Source: Faucicola tetraodonis (GTDB lineage Bacteria; Pseudomonadota; Gammaproteobacteria; Pseudomonadales; Moraxellaceae). Taken from it: 64,000 bases of DNA. The position numbers and the translations under genes were made by a program. Numbering within the stretch: the stretch's first letter is position 1; each line of letters starts with the position of its first letter. Positions 53,142-62,281 of the stretch are shown piece after piece. The stretch is taken from the NCBI GenBank assembly GCA_032017425.1, contig DALZPW010000001.1, one strand, 5' to 3'. Below the pieces are notes generated by a model. That model made no database searches, was not told where the DNA came from, and saw only the letters and a list, made by a program, of their open reading frames with translations.

Positions 53142-54029
53142 ATGTGGGAACGCATTAGAACCGCCATTATTTTGTTAGTGATTGTTGGCGCTGCGATGTT
53201 TGCTACCCGCGAGCCTATTTTGATGTTGCCGCTATTGTTAGTCGGTGCAGGTTTTGGGGCTTTTGAGTGGTCAAAGCTCATGCCGTCACTTGAACAAAAT
53301 CCCGACAGTTATGTACCGCCTACCACCCAAATGCCGACCAAACCTGCCAAACCAATCGATTATATATATAGCCTTATGGTGTTAGCGATTGTCAGTGTGT
53401 TATTGGCGATAGCAAAGCTAACAGGTAGTATAACCGCTTGGGTGTTTTTTTGGCTGGTTGCGGCGCTGATTTGGTTAGTAGCGATTGGCTGGATTCGCCA
53501 TTATCCCAACAATACGCAAGCTTGGTATGGTAAGCATTTATACATCATCGGTATGATTATACTGTCATCCGCCATTACTGCGATGTATTATCTGTGGACA
53601 CTTTCAGCTTGGTGGCTGCTATATGTGTTTGTATTGGTGTGGTGCGCGGATAGCGGTGCTTACTTTGTCGGACGAAAACTTGGCAGACGCAAAATGTCCC
53701 CGCATGTCTCACCCAATAAAAGTGTGGAAGGCTTATTAGGCGGACTTGCCACAGGCACGCTGGTGGTCATTGGCGTCTCTTTTGGGTTATTAAACGATTG
53801 GTCGATGACGGCTATTGGATTGTTTTTGCTGTTATCGTTGCTCACTATCATCATGTCCGTGTTCGGTGATTTATTTGAGAGCATGCTAAAGCGCCATGCA
53901 GGCGTCAAAGATGCCGGGGCATTGTTGCCAGGGCATGGGGGCATTCTTGATCGTATTGACTCGCAGCTTTCAGCCGTGCCAATTTTTGCGTTGGGGTTTT
54001 GGGCGATGAAATTTTACGGATTAATTTAA
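53142..54029 (+). CDS. cdsA: Phosphatidate cytidylyltransferase
   Basis: Makes CDP-diacylglycerol from phosphatidic acid and CTP in the inner membrane. The 295 residues form about eight hydrophobic segments. The CDP-alcohol signature is present near the C-terminus as MLKRHAGVKDAGALLPGHGG followed by ILDRIDSQ, and SPNKSVEGLLGGL precedes it. A cytoplasmic Pro/Lys-rich loop (QMPTKPAKPID) lies after the first membrane segments. A 52-codon frame begins within its stop codon (TAATG). Confidence 0.95.
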   Translation: MWERIRTAIILLVIVGAAMFATREPILMLPLLLVGAGFGAFEWSKLMPSLEQNPDSYVPPTTQMPTKPAKPIDYIYSLMVLAIVSVLLAIAKLTGSITAWVFFWLVAALIWLVAIGWIRHYPNNTQAWYGKHLYIIGMIILSSAITAMYYLWTLSAWWLLYVFVLVWCADSGAYFVGRKLGRRKMSPHVSPNKSVEGLLGGLATGTLVVIGVSFGLLNDWSMTAIGLFLLLSLLTIIMSVFGDLFESMLKRHAGVKDAGALLPGHGGILDRIDSQLSAVPIFALGFWAMKFYGLI

Positions 54030-54187
54030 TGCTACATTGGGTTAGCTTTCAAAAATTTTCACACCTGCTTAATATTAATCTGCTCAATACCCATCTAGCC
54101 AATATCAATTTGTTTAATTCACTAATCAATGCAAGCTTATGTTTCATCCAATCTTTTTTGCGCAACTGCTTGTTGATTGCTGCTTAA
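54029..54187 (+). CDS. Possible 52-residue translationally coupled frame after cdsA
   Basis: The ATG overlaps the cdsA TAA as TAATG, a geometry used for coupling. The peptide is leucine- and asparagine-rich with a degenerate repeat (LLNINLLNTHLANINLFNSL), and a hydrophobic C-terminus. There is no separate Shine-Dalgarno and no recognised family. The same pattern could arise by chance in AT-rich intergenic DNA. The remaining gap to dxr (54188-54291) shows no other feature. Confidence 0.25.
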   Translation: MLHWVSFQKFSHLLNINLLNTHLANINLFNSLINASLCFIQSFLRNCLLIAA

Positions 54188-54291
54188 AAATTTTCTCGCG
54201 TGTTAATATGCTTACCAAAGTGGCAATTTGGCGCTGTAAATGCAAATATAGGTTTAACCGCCGTCTGCCCGCAACTTACTAGGTCATTGTA

Positions 54292-55512
54292 ATGCTATCT
54301 TCAAATCACACTATACCGCAAAAAAACATTGCTATCATGGGCGCAACCGGCTCTATCGGCGATAGTACGCTATCGGTCGTCAGTCAGCATCCTGATTTGT
54401 ATAACGTGGTCGGGGTGACAGGGTTTTCACGGCTGGATAAACTGTTGAGCATTTGCCTGCAATTTAAGCCAAGCTATGTTTGTGTTGCCAAAGAAAAGGA
54501 AACAACATTTGCGCAGATGCTCAGCGAGGCTAATCTGGACTGCAAGATTTTGATTGGTGAGCAAGGTTTGGTTGAGCTTGCCACGCTAGCAGAAGTGGAT
54601 ATGGTGGTTGCGGCTATCGTCGGCGCTGCAGGGTTGCCATCAACACTGGCAGCGGCTAACGCGGGTAAAACGATTTTGCTCGCCAATAAAGAAGCGTTAG
54701 TGATGGCAGGTGAGCTGATGATTAAAGCCGTCAAGCAGTCAAATGCCAAATTGCTGCCAATTGATAGCGAGCACAATGCCATTTTTCAATGTTTGCCTAC
54801 TGCGGTACAACAACAGCGCAATGCCATTCATGACGATAACCATGGTATTAAAAAGCTTTGGTTAACGGCATCAGGTGGGCCTTTTTTACACAAAACACTC
54901 GACGATATGAAACGCGCCAGTGTTGCAGAGGCTGTCAAACACCCGAACTGGTCCATGGGGCAAAAAATATCGGTAGATAGTGCTACCATGATGAATAAAG
55001 GCTTGGAGCTGATTGAAGCAAGTTTTTTATTTGATATGCCCGTCTCTGAGATTGAAGTGGTCATTCATCCCCAAAGCATCGTGCATTCTATGGTTGAATA
55101 CAACGATGGTAGTTTTTTAGCGCAGCTTGGCAGTCCCGATATGCGTACCCCCATTGCCCATGCTATGGCATACCCTGACCGTATCAGCAGTGGGGTGGAA
55201 CGATTAGACATTTTTAAGTTAAGTAATTTAAATTTTGTCCGACCTGATTTAGAAAAGTTTAAATGCCTAGGGTTGGCTTATCAAGCCATGCAACAAGGTA
55301 GCTATGCGTGTATCGCCTTGAATGCCAGTAATGAGATAGCCGTTCAAGCGTTTTTGGATGGCGACATCTGTTTAACCGATATTGCTGATATCAATGAAAA
55401 AGTGCTATTGCAAGCCGAAAAACAGCCGATTGGGTCATTGCAAGCAATTTTGGCGGTCGATAAACTAAGCCGTGAACAAGCACACCAATGTATTGCCGAT
55501 TTAAACGCTTAA
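54292..55512 (+). CDS. dxr: 1-deoxy-D-xylulose 5-phosphate reductoisomerase
   Basis: Second step of the MEP isoprenoid pathway, NADPH-dependent. The 406 residues show the NADPH motif MGATGSIGDSTLSVV near residue 16, LLANKEALVMAGELM, the metal and substrate segment PIDSEHNAIFQCLP, LTASGGPF, and MNKGLELIEASFLF followed by HPQSIVHSMVEYNDGS. It supplies precursor for UppS encoded two genes upstream. rseP follows about 130 bp later, the usual order. Confidence 0.97.
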   Translation: MLSSNHTIPQKNIAIMGATGSIGDSTLSVVSQHPDLYNVVGVTGFSRLDKLLSICLQFKPSYVCVAKEKETTFAQMLSEANLDCKILIGEQGLVELATLAEVDMVVAAIVGAAGLPSTLAAANAGKTILLANKEALVMAGELMIKAVKQSNAKLLPIDSEHNAIFQCLPTAVQQQRNAIHDDNHGIKKLWLTASGGPFLHKTLDDMKRASVAEAVKHPNWSMGQKISVDSATMMNKGLELIEASFLFDMPVSEIEVVIHPQSIVHSMVEYNDGSFLAQLGSPDMRTPIAHAMAYPDRISSGVERLDIFKLSNLNFVRPDLEKFKCLGLAYQAMQQGSYACIALNASNEIAVQAFLDGDICLTDIADINEKVLLQAEKQPIGSLQAILAVDKLSREQAHQCIADLNA

Positions 55513-55640
55513 ATAATGCTTAAAAAAGCTTAAAAATAGTTGGCAACACTGGTTGATAATCGTTAAGAATGACTACATAAATTATTAAGATACCGATAGT
55601 TAAATTATTTTTGGCCTGTGATTTTGTCAAAAGGATAGCC

Positions 55641-57008
55641 ATGAATTTCATCTTGACCGTTTTAGCTGCGATTGTGGTACTAGGACCTTTGGTTGCGCTA
55701 CATGAGTGGGGGCATTATATTGTTGCTCGGCTGTGCGGTGTCAAGGTATTGACCTATTCAATTGGGTTTGGTCCAAAGCTGCTAAGCTGGACCAGTAAAA
55801 AAACTGGGATTAATTATGCTCTCTCTGCGATTCCGCTTGGCGGCTATGTCAAAATGCTCGATGAGCGAGAAGGCAAAGTCAATCCAGCCGAACGTCATTT
55901 AGCCTTTAATACCCAGCAACCTTGGAAAAAAATCGCCATCGTCGCAGCAGGTCCGGTGATGAACTTACTGATTGCGATTTTTTTATATTGGCTGCTATTT
56001 ATCACCCCAACCCAAGTCTTGGCGACCAAAGTCGGCAGTATTTTGCCCAATTCACCCGTCAGTCAAACCAGTCTTACAGTCGGTGACGAAATTGTTGCGG
56101 TTGATAATAAACCCATCCAAAGTTGGCAGGATATTAACTATGCGTTAGCTGATCGCATGGGCGAGTCGGGGCAAGTTAATTTAACAGTGAATGGCGCGCA
56201 AGGTCAAACCAATGTTGCCGTGCCGATACAGCGCTTTATGAAAGCAGAACCGGGTAAAGCAACCAATCCCATTGATAGTCTAGGCGCGATTCCGTGGCAA
56301 CCAAAAATTCCTGCGGTGGTCGGTGAAATCGTCCCAAATAGCGCTGCCGCGCGTCAAGGTCTGCAAGTCGGTGATACCATCACCCGTGTCAACGGTCAAC
56401 CGGTGAGCGATTGGCTGGCATTTTCACAAGTTGTCAAATCCAGCCCAGAGCAGTTATTAACCCTTGAAGTACAGCGCCAAGGTAAAATCACTACCTTAAA
56501 AGTCATGCCACAAGCAAAAAAAGATACCATGGGCAATCGATTTGGACAAATTGGCGCAGCGGCAGCCGCATCTAAGATTACGCCGCCCCCTGAGTATATA
56601 AAAACCATTCAATATACGCCCATCCAAGCGGTCGAAAAATCCGTACATCAAACTGTCGATTTGTGTGCCATGACCCTCAAATCAATGGGTAAAATGTTGA
56701 CGGGCACCATTGGGGTAGAGAACCTATCAGGTCCCATTACCATTGCCAAAGTCGCCAATCAAAGTTTTAGCATCGGTTGGGAAGCGGTATTGTCGTTTAT
56801 GGCGATTATCAGTTTAAGCCTTGCTGTGCTCAATTTATTACCCGTACCTGTGCTTGATGGGGGGCATATTGTCATGTATGCCTATGAGGCTATTTTTGGT
56901 AAACCCATGCCGGAGAAAATACAAATGATGGGAATGAATATTGGTTTAGTTTTGCTTGCAGGTTTCATGCTGTTGGCGATTGGTAACGATATCTCACGCT
57001 TGTTTTAA
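55641..57008 (+). CDS. rseP: RseP site-2 intramembrane metalloprotease
   Basis: Cuts the anti-sigma factor RseA within the membrane to release sigma-E, and clears signal-peptide remnants. The 455-residue protein starts at 55641 with AAGGA upstream. The zinc motif HEWGH is at 21-25, two periplasmic PDZ domains occupy about 110-310 (VGDEIVAVDNKPIQSW, QVGDTITRVNGQPVSDW), and the second active-site motif is PVPVLDGGHIVMY. Membrane segments surround both motifs. bamA follows after a 318-bp gap. Confidence 0.96.
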   Translation: MNFILTVLAAIVVLGPLVALHEWGHYIVARLCGVKVLTYSIGFGPKLLSWTSKKTGINYALSAIPLGGYVKMLDEREGKVNPAERHLAFNTQQPWKKIAIVAAGPVMNLLIAIFLYWLLFITPTQVLATKVGSILPNSPVSQTSLTVGDEIVAVDNKPIQSWQDINYALADRMGESGQVNLTVNGAQGQTNVAVPIQRFMKAEPGKATNPIDSLGAIPWQPKIPAVVGEIVPNSAAARQGLQVGDTITRVNGQPVSDWLAFSQVVKSSPEQLLTLEVQRQGKITTLKVMPQAKKDTMGNRFGQIGAAAAASKITPPPEYIKTIQYTPIQAVEKSVHQTVDLCAMTLKSMGKMLTGTIGVENLSGPITIAKVANQSFSIGWEAVLSFMAIISLSLAVLNLLPVPVLDGGHIVMYAYEAIFGKPMPEKIQMMGMNIGLVLLAGFMLLAIGNDISRLF

Positions 57009-57326
57009 CCGACCCAAATTTGGCTAAAATATTGATTTGTAGTTTTGTTTTTTCGCTAGACTTTACGCAAGATTTAGCTTACCTTATGCCAGTAAAATTT
57101 ATTTACGGATCTCTTGTACTTTGATAATACAAGCTACACATCAAAGACAAACTATTACTAGAAGTTTAATTAAGTCACCCTTTTTGATAGCATTTGTCAT
57201 TTTTAGCGAACCAAACTTAGATTACCAAACCTAGATAAATACCTTTGGCTAACTAATTTTAGATACCTAAAAGTGACAGGTTTCATGCATTATCTTTGGG
57301 CAGTCGTCAATTCGGAAACAAGTTAT
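57009..57326 (+). other. Intergenic region rseP-bamA
   Basis: This 318-bp gap has no gene. It contains an inverted repeat CTTTGAT (57119-57125)/ATCAAAG (57140-57146) and a 14-bp tandem duplication (57210-57237). No clear sigma-E promoter (GGAACTT-type) was seen despite bamA being a typical sigma-E target. Confidence 0.45.
57210..57237. repeat. 14-bp tandem duplication upstream of bamA
   Basis: ACCAAACTTAGATT (57210-57223) then ACCAAACCTAGATA (57224-57237), 12 of 14 identical. Confidence 0.8.
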
Positions 57327-59720
57327 ATGCGAAATTCAGCGTTATTTTTGGTTGCACCGTTAGCACTCGTTACCTCGTATGCACAAGCGGCAAATTTTAC
57401 CGTGAGCGATATTCAATTTAATGGATTGACACGGGTATCCGCTGATAACCTCTATCCCGTGCTTGCTGTCAATACCGGTGAAGTAGCAAACGATGCCAAT
57501 ATCGCAGCTAGTATCAAAGCCCTCTATGAAACTGGCAATTTCTCAGACGTTAAAGCATCCCAATCAGGCAATAAGTTGGTATTTGACGTGGTAGAGCGCC
57601 CAATTATCGCAAGTGTCACTTATGAGGGTAATAAACTGATTCCAAAAGAAGCATTAACCGAAGGCCTAAAACGTATTGGCATCGTAGAAGGCAATGTATT
57701 AAAACAGGCGACGGTTGAGCAAGTGCAAAATGAGCTAAAACAGCAATACAACCAGCAAGGTTATTATAATAGCGAAGTTAAGGTGACCCAAACGCCCCTA
57801 GACAATAACCGCGTTGCGCTTAAATTTAATTTTGTTGAAGGTAAAGCGGCGCGTGTTGTCGATATCAAGGTGATTGGTAACAAACATTTTAGCGACAAAG
57901 AAATCAGACAAGCGATGAGCATCAAAGAAAGCTCATGGATCAATGTGATTAGCAAATCTGACCGCTATGCCAAAGAAAAGCTTGCGGCAAGTTTAGAAAA
58001 TGTCACCGCCATGTACCAAAATGCGGGCTTCGTCAAATTCACCATCAATGATGCCACCATTAATTTAAGTCCAGAAAAAGACAAAGTATTTATCGAGCTC
58101 AATCTTACTGAAGGTGAGCAATATAAATTTGGTAATGTCAACTTTATGGGTACGCCCAACTACGATACCGACAAGCTTCGTAAGCAAGTAGCATTTAAGC
58201 CAGGTGAGCGTTATTCACAACGTCAAATGACGACAACTTTACAAAATCTTGGCACACTGTATGGTAACGATGGCTACTATTTTGCCCAAATCCGCCCAGT
58301 GCCGCGTATTAATGAAGATACTCGCACGGTAGATGTCGATTTCTTTATTGATCCTGTGCGTCCTGTGTATGTGCGCCGTATCAATTTTACCGGCAATAAT
58401 AAAACCGCAGATGAAGTATTGCGCCGAGAAATGCGCCAAATGGAAGGCGCATTGGCCGCCAATGAAAAAATCGATTTGTCGCGCACGCGTTTAATGCGTA
58501 CAGGCTTCTTCAAAACTGTCAACATGGATGTCAAACCTGTCCCCAACACCCCCGATCAGGTAGATATCAATGTCGCAGTAGAGGAGCAGCCATCAGGTAC
58601 CAGTACCATTGCGGCTGGTTATTCACAAAGTGGTGGTATCACTTTCCAAGCAGGTTTAAGTCAATCTAACTTTTTGGGTACAGGTAATCAAGTCAATATT
58701 TCGTTATCGCGTTCTCAGACGTTAGATAGTTATAATTTGGGCTATACCAACCCGTACTTTACCCCAGATGGGATATCGCAAAGTGCCAGTATCTATACAC
58801 GCAAAACCAAATATGACAGAAAAAACATTTCAAACTATGTAACAGACTCGTATGGTGGCACCTTAGGTTTTAGCTACCCGATTGATGAAAATAAGAGTTT
58901 AAGTGCCGGTCTCACACTTGATAGTACCACAATCAAAGCAGGTGCTTTGTTAGCGGTATCAAACTATCAATACTTAAAAGACGAAGGTACTCTGCAAGTA
59001 GGTTCAGACTCCGATGGCAATGAATCATTCGAATCAGACCCATTTAATACCGCGAGCCTAAATTTAGGCTGGAATATGAACACGCTTGACCGTGGACGTT
59101 TTCCAACCAACGGTATGTCCCATAACGTCAATTTAGAACTGGCCTTTGGCGATGCCACTTACCAAAAACTGGTCTATCAAGGAAACTACTATCGCCCATT
59201 CCTAAAAAATACCGTACTACGCGGTTATACCAAGTTAGGATATGGTAACGATTTACCTTTCTGGAAAAATTTCTTCGCAGGGGGTTATGGCTCAGTGCGT
59301 GGTTATGAGAATGCCACGTTAGGCCCTACCAGTAATCGTTATTACCAAGTGAAAAATAATAGTGGGGTCGATAATTACCCAGAAGAGATTGGCGGTAATG
59401 CACTCGCGCAAGTGGGTACTGAACTAATTCTGCCGATGCCGTTTAAAGGCGATTGGGCAGACCAAATCCGTCCGGTGTTATTTGTTGAAGGGGCACAAGT
59501 GTTTGACACCACCAATAAATATGACCAAAAAGTCACAGTGAATGGCAATACCGTATCGCTATTAAATGAAAAAGACAATGACATGCGGTTTAGCGCGGGT
59601 GCAGGCTTCACTTGGATTACCCCAATTGGTCCAATCTCATTAAGCTATGCCGTTCCGCTTAATGATAAAGATAAAGATAAAGTCGACAATGTACAGTTCG
59701 AAATTGGACGTACATTCTAA
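57327..59720 (+). CDS. bamA: Outer membrane protein assembly factor BamA
   Basis: Central component of the BAM complex that folds beta-barrel proteins into the outer membrane. From the ATG at 57327 it has 797 residues with a signal peptide ending SYAQA. Five POTRA domains follow (about 22-420; each shows the pattern of FTVSDIQFNGLTRV), then a 16-strand barrel with the loop-6 motif GGYGSVRGYENATLGP. It ends in a C-terminal aromatic signal, FEIGRTF. Longer frames start at 57273 or 57285 but spoil the signal peptide. skp follows 13 bp later, giving the classic bamA-skp-lpxD order. Confidence 0.96.
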   Translation: MRNSALFLVAPLALVTSYAQAANFTVSDIQFNGLTRVSADNLYPVLAVNTGEVANDANIAASIKALYETGNFSDVKASQSGNKLVFDVVERPIIASVTYEGNKLIPKEALTEGLKRIGIVEGNVLKQATVEQVQNELKQQYNQQGYYNSEVKVTQTPLDNNRVALKFNFVEGKAARVVDIKVIGNKHFSDKEIRQAMSIKESSWINVISKSDRYAKEKLAASLENVTAMYQNAGFVKFTINDATINLSPEKDKVFIELNLTEGEQYKFGNVNFMGTPNYDTDKLRKQVAFKPGERYSQRQMTTTLQNLGTLYGNDGYYFAQIRPVPRINEDTRTVDVDFFIDPVRPVYVRRINFTGNNKTADEVLRREMRQMEGALAANEKIDLSRTRLMRTGFFKTVNMDVKPVPNTPDQVDINVAVEEQPSGTSTIAAGYSQSGGITFQAGLSQSNFLGTGNQVNISLSRSQTLDSYNLGYTNPYFTPDGISQSASIYTRKTKYDRKNISNYVTDSYGGTLGFSYPIDENKSLSAGLTLDSTTIKAGALLAVSNYQYLKDEGTLQVGSDSDGNESFESDPFNTASLNLGWNMNTLDRGRFPTNGMSHNVNLELAFGDATYQKLVYQGNYYRPFLKNTVLRGYTKLGYGNDLPFWKNFFAGGYGSVRGYENATLGPTSNRYYQVKNNSGVDNYPEEIGGNALAQVGTELILPMPFKGDWADQIRPVLFVEGAQVFDTTNKYDQKVTVNGNTVSLLNEKDNDMRFSAGAGFTWITPIGPISLSYAVPLNDKDKDKVDNVQFEIGRTF

Positions 59721-59733
59721 AAGGTCTATGTAT

Positions 59734-60246
59734 ATGAAAATAATCACTCAGTTAGCCACAGCAAGTATTTTAAGTGTATTGGCAATGCCAGTGTTTGCCA
59801 ATACCGTTGCGGTTTGGAATTCCCAAGTTGCCATCAACAATACTAACATCGCCAAAACCAAAATTGGCGTGGTGCAAGCGGCGGTCAAACCAAAGCAGCA
59901 GCAGCTTGATAGCTACAAAGCCACCATTGAGCGTTTGCAAAAACAATACGCCACGCAAAATGCTCAGATGACCCAAGCACAAAAGGATGATTTGCGTAAG
60001 CAAATTCAAACCAACCTACAAAACTATGAACAGGTTGCCAGTCAAATCCAGTCCATCATTGATACCAATGAGGCAGAAGTGATGCAGCGAATTGCCCCCA
60101 AAATCCAAGCCATTAAAGAAAATATTGTGCGTCAAAAAAATATTGATGTGCTCATTGATAATCGTGATAGAACCGTTAGTTATGTCAAACCTGAATGGGA
60201 TGTAACGGCAGATTTTACCAAAGCGATTAACGATCAAGTAAAATAA
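59734..60246 (+). CDS. skp: Periplasmic chaperone Skp/OmpH
   Basis: Trimeric chaperone that carries unfolded outer-membrane proteins to BAM. The 170-residue precursor has a signal peptide ending MPVFA, a short beta part (VAVWNSQVAINNT), then long coiled-coil helices rich in Gln and Lys (LDSYKATIERLQKQYATQNA), as in the family. The ATG at 59734 is preferred because AAGGT lies eight bases upstream; the ATG at 59728 is too close to it. A terminator separates it from lpxD. Confidence 0.88.
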   Translation: MKIITQLATASILSVLAMPVFANTVAVWNSQVAINNTNIAKTKIGVVQAAVKPKQQQLDSYKATIERLQKQYATQNAQMTQAQKDDLRKQIQTNLQNYEQVASQIQSIIDTNEAEVMQRIAPKIQAIKENIVRQKNIDVLIDNRDRTVSYVKPEWDVTADFTKAINDQVK

Positions 60247-60272
60247 TATTTTTTAAGCGCAGAGGTTTTAGC

Positions 60273-60306
60273 AAAAACGCAATATTCGACTATTGCGTTT
60301 TTTATT
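60273..60306 (+). terminator. Terminator between skp and lpxD
   Basis: AAAAACGCAATA (60273-60284), loop TTCGAC, TATTGCGTTTTT (60291-60302), then T-rich. It should end or reduce transcription before lpxD. Confidence 0.75.
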
Positions 60307-60355
60307 TTGTGTGTAAAATTAAGGCAAACTTTAAGCAAACGATTGGAGTAATCAC

Positions 60356-61408
60356 ATGGCGTTCACCCTCGCACAAATTTTGGATTTTTTAGCTAGTGAC
60401 GTCATTGACCAAGGGGATGTACAAACCGACCAAAATTTGCAGAAACAAATTTCCAAAATCGCTGCCCTTGAGGATGCCACCGACACCGATATTACGTTTA
60501 TTGCCAATTCTCTATTTGAATCAAAATTGCAAACCACGGGCGCTGGCGCTGTGCTAGTCCCTGCATCCTTGCAGGAAAAATGCCCAAGCCATAGCGTTGC
60601 CATCGTGGTCAACTCACCTTATGCCGCGTATGCCAAACTGACGGCATTGTTTGAACCGACACAAGCGTATCATCAGACAGTCAACCCTAGTTTATCAGAT
60701 GGTTTGATTCACCCGACGGCCATTTTGGGTAACAATCTGCAATTGGGTGACAATGTGCGTATTGGGGCGTATAGCCAAATTGGTGATAACTGCGTCCTTG
60801 GTGATGGTGTCAAGATTGATGCCCAAGTCAATATTCAGCCCAATGTCGTGATTGGCGAAGGTAGCTTCATTGCGCCGCATGTCTATATCGGGCATGATTG
60901 TGTATTGGGTAAACATGTCAGCTTGCATAGTCATGCCAGCATTGGCAATGACGGGTTTGGCTTTGCCCCTAGAGGCAGTACAGATGAAGCAGGTTGGCAA
61001 AAAATTCACCAATTAGGACGAGTGATACTGGGCGATCATGTCAGCGTAGGCAGCCACACCTGTATCGATCGTGGTGCGCTGAATGATACGGTTATCGGTA
61101 ATCATGTCATTATCGATAATTTGGTGCAAATTGCCCATAATGTAAAAATTGGTGCTGGCACGGTGATTGCAGCGTGTGTGGGGATTGCTGGCAGTACAGA
61201 AATTGGTAAACGCTGCATGATTGGCGGGGCATCAGGTTTTGCAGGTCATATCAAAATTTGTGATGATGTCACGATTACTGGCATGACGATGGTAACCAAA
61301 TCGATTCACCAACCGGGTGTATATTCTTCAGGCATGCCAGTGATGCCCAATAGCTTATGGAAAAGAGCCTATATTAATTTTAAGCAACTTGGCAAACCAA
61401 AAAGTTAA
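60356..61408 (+). CDS. lpxD: UDP-3-O-(3-hydroxyacyl)glucosamine N-acyltransferase
   Basis: Third step of lipid A synthesis. The 350 residues have an N-terminal uridine-binding domain (about 1-105), then a left-handed beta-helix made of hexapeptide repeats (IHPTAILGNNLQLGDNVRIG onward). The catalytic histidine lies in NLVQIAHNVKIGAG. GNDGFGFAPRG and the C-terminal helical tail (KRAYINFKQLGK) are typical. A terminator precedes it, so it probably has its own promoter; I see only a weak candidate. Confidence 0.95.
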   Translation: MAFTLAQILDFLASDVIDQGDVQTDQNLQKQISKIAALEDATDTDITFIANSLFESKLQTTGAGAVLVPASLQEKCPSHSVAIVVNSPYAAYAKLTALFEPTQAYHQTVNPSLSDGLIHPTAILGNNLQLGDNVRIGAYSQIGDNCVLGDGVKIDAQVNIQPNVVIGEGSFIAPHVYIGHDCVLGKHVSLHSHASIGNDGFGFAPRGSTDEAGWQKIHQLGRVILGDHVSVGSHTCIDRGALNDTVIGNHVIIDNLVQIAHNVKIGAGTVIAACVGIAGSTEIGKRCMIGGASGFAGHIKICDDVTITGMTMVTKSIHQPGVYSSGMPVMPNSLWKRAYINFKQLGKPKS

Positions 61409-61537
61409 TCGTTACCTTTATCCATCAAATAATTTGAGAAAACAACTGTAAACTCAATCTTAAAACCGTTACAATAGCTATTTCTCACAAATCTATTTTT
61501 TTGATAAAGATGATTTAAAAGTATAAAGGATATATCC

Positions 61538-62053
61538 ATGGATTTTGATAAGTTGATTGATGAAGACATCGCTGGCCTTGCACAGATTGGGGTGACATTA
61601 CCTCTCAATGCCGCTGTGTTACGTGATTATCTGCCTCACCGTTATCCTTTTATGCTATTAGACAGAGTCACTGCGGTAAAACCCAATGAGTGGATTACCG
61701 GTCTTAAAAACATCACCATTAACGAGCCTTTTTTTAATGGTCACTTTCCTGAAGAGCCTATCATGCCAGGCGTCTTAATGATTGAAGCCATGGCGCAGGT
61801 GGCGGGTGTACTGGGTTTTATCAGCAAAAATGTCAAACCAAGAGATGGTTATATTTATCTGTTTGCTGGGGTCGATAAAGTACGTTTTAAACGTCAAGTC
61901 ATCCCCGGTGATCAGCTCATTTTACGTGCCGAAAAAACCATGGAGCGTCACAGTATCTATAAATTTAGTTGTACAGCGTGCGTGGGTGATGAGTTGGCAG
62001 CCAGTGCAGAAATCACCATTGCAGAGCAGCGTACCCAATATCACCAGTCATGA
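61538..62053 (+). CDS. fabZ: 3-hydroxyacyl-[acyl-carrier-protein] dehydratase FabZ
   Basis: Hotdog-fold dehydratase of fatty acid elongation. The 171 residues include a short N-terminal extension of about 25 residues compared with E. coli FabZ (151). The catalytic His is in NGHFPEEPIMPGVLMIEAMA, with the Glu in the same block, and LPHRYPFMLLDRV opens the domain. It lies between lpxD and lpxA, as in most gamma-proteobacteria, which balances lipid A and fatty acid supply from 3-hydroxyacyl-ACP. Gaps of 129 and 228 bp flank it. Confidence 0.95.
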   Translation: MDFDKLIDEDIAGLAQIGVTLPLNAAVLRDYLPHRYPFMLLDRVTAVKPNEWITGLKNITINEPFFNGHFPEEPIMPGVLMIEAMAQVAGVLGFISKNVKPRDGYIYLFAGVDKVRFKRQVIPGDQLILRAEKTMERHSIYKFSCTACVGDELAASAEITIAEQRTQYHQS

Positions 62054-62166
62054 CTTTAACGTCATTTTTACATGGCTTGAATAAGGCGCGTTTGAGTAAG
62101 CTATAACGATAAAATCTGTTTAAGTTAAGCAAAATCCTTGATAAAAATGGCATACTTTAGTAAAAA

Positions 62167-62175
62167 TGCTATAAT
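62167..62175 (+). promoter_or_regulatory. Extended -10 promoter of lpxA
   Basis: TGC-TATAAT (62167-62175), a perfect -10 with extended TG. The -35 is weak. Leader about 100 nt to the lpxA ATG. Confidence 0.55.
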
Positions 62176-62281
62176 GTCGTTTTTATTTTAACCTACTGTT
62201 TATAGTTAGCTTTGCCTATGGTTTCAGCTAAACCTGTATTTTTAGTTCTCCTTGAATAGTGGGCTGGTATAAGGATTTTTC

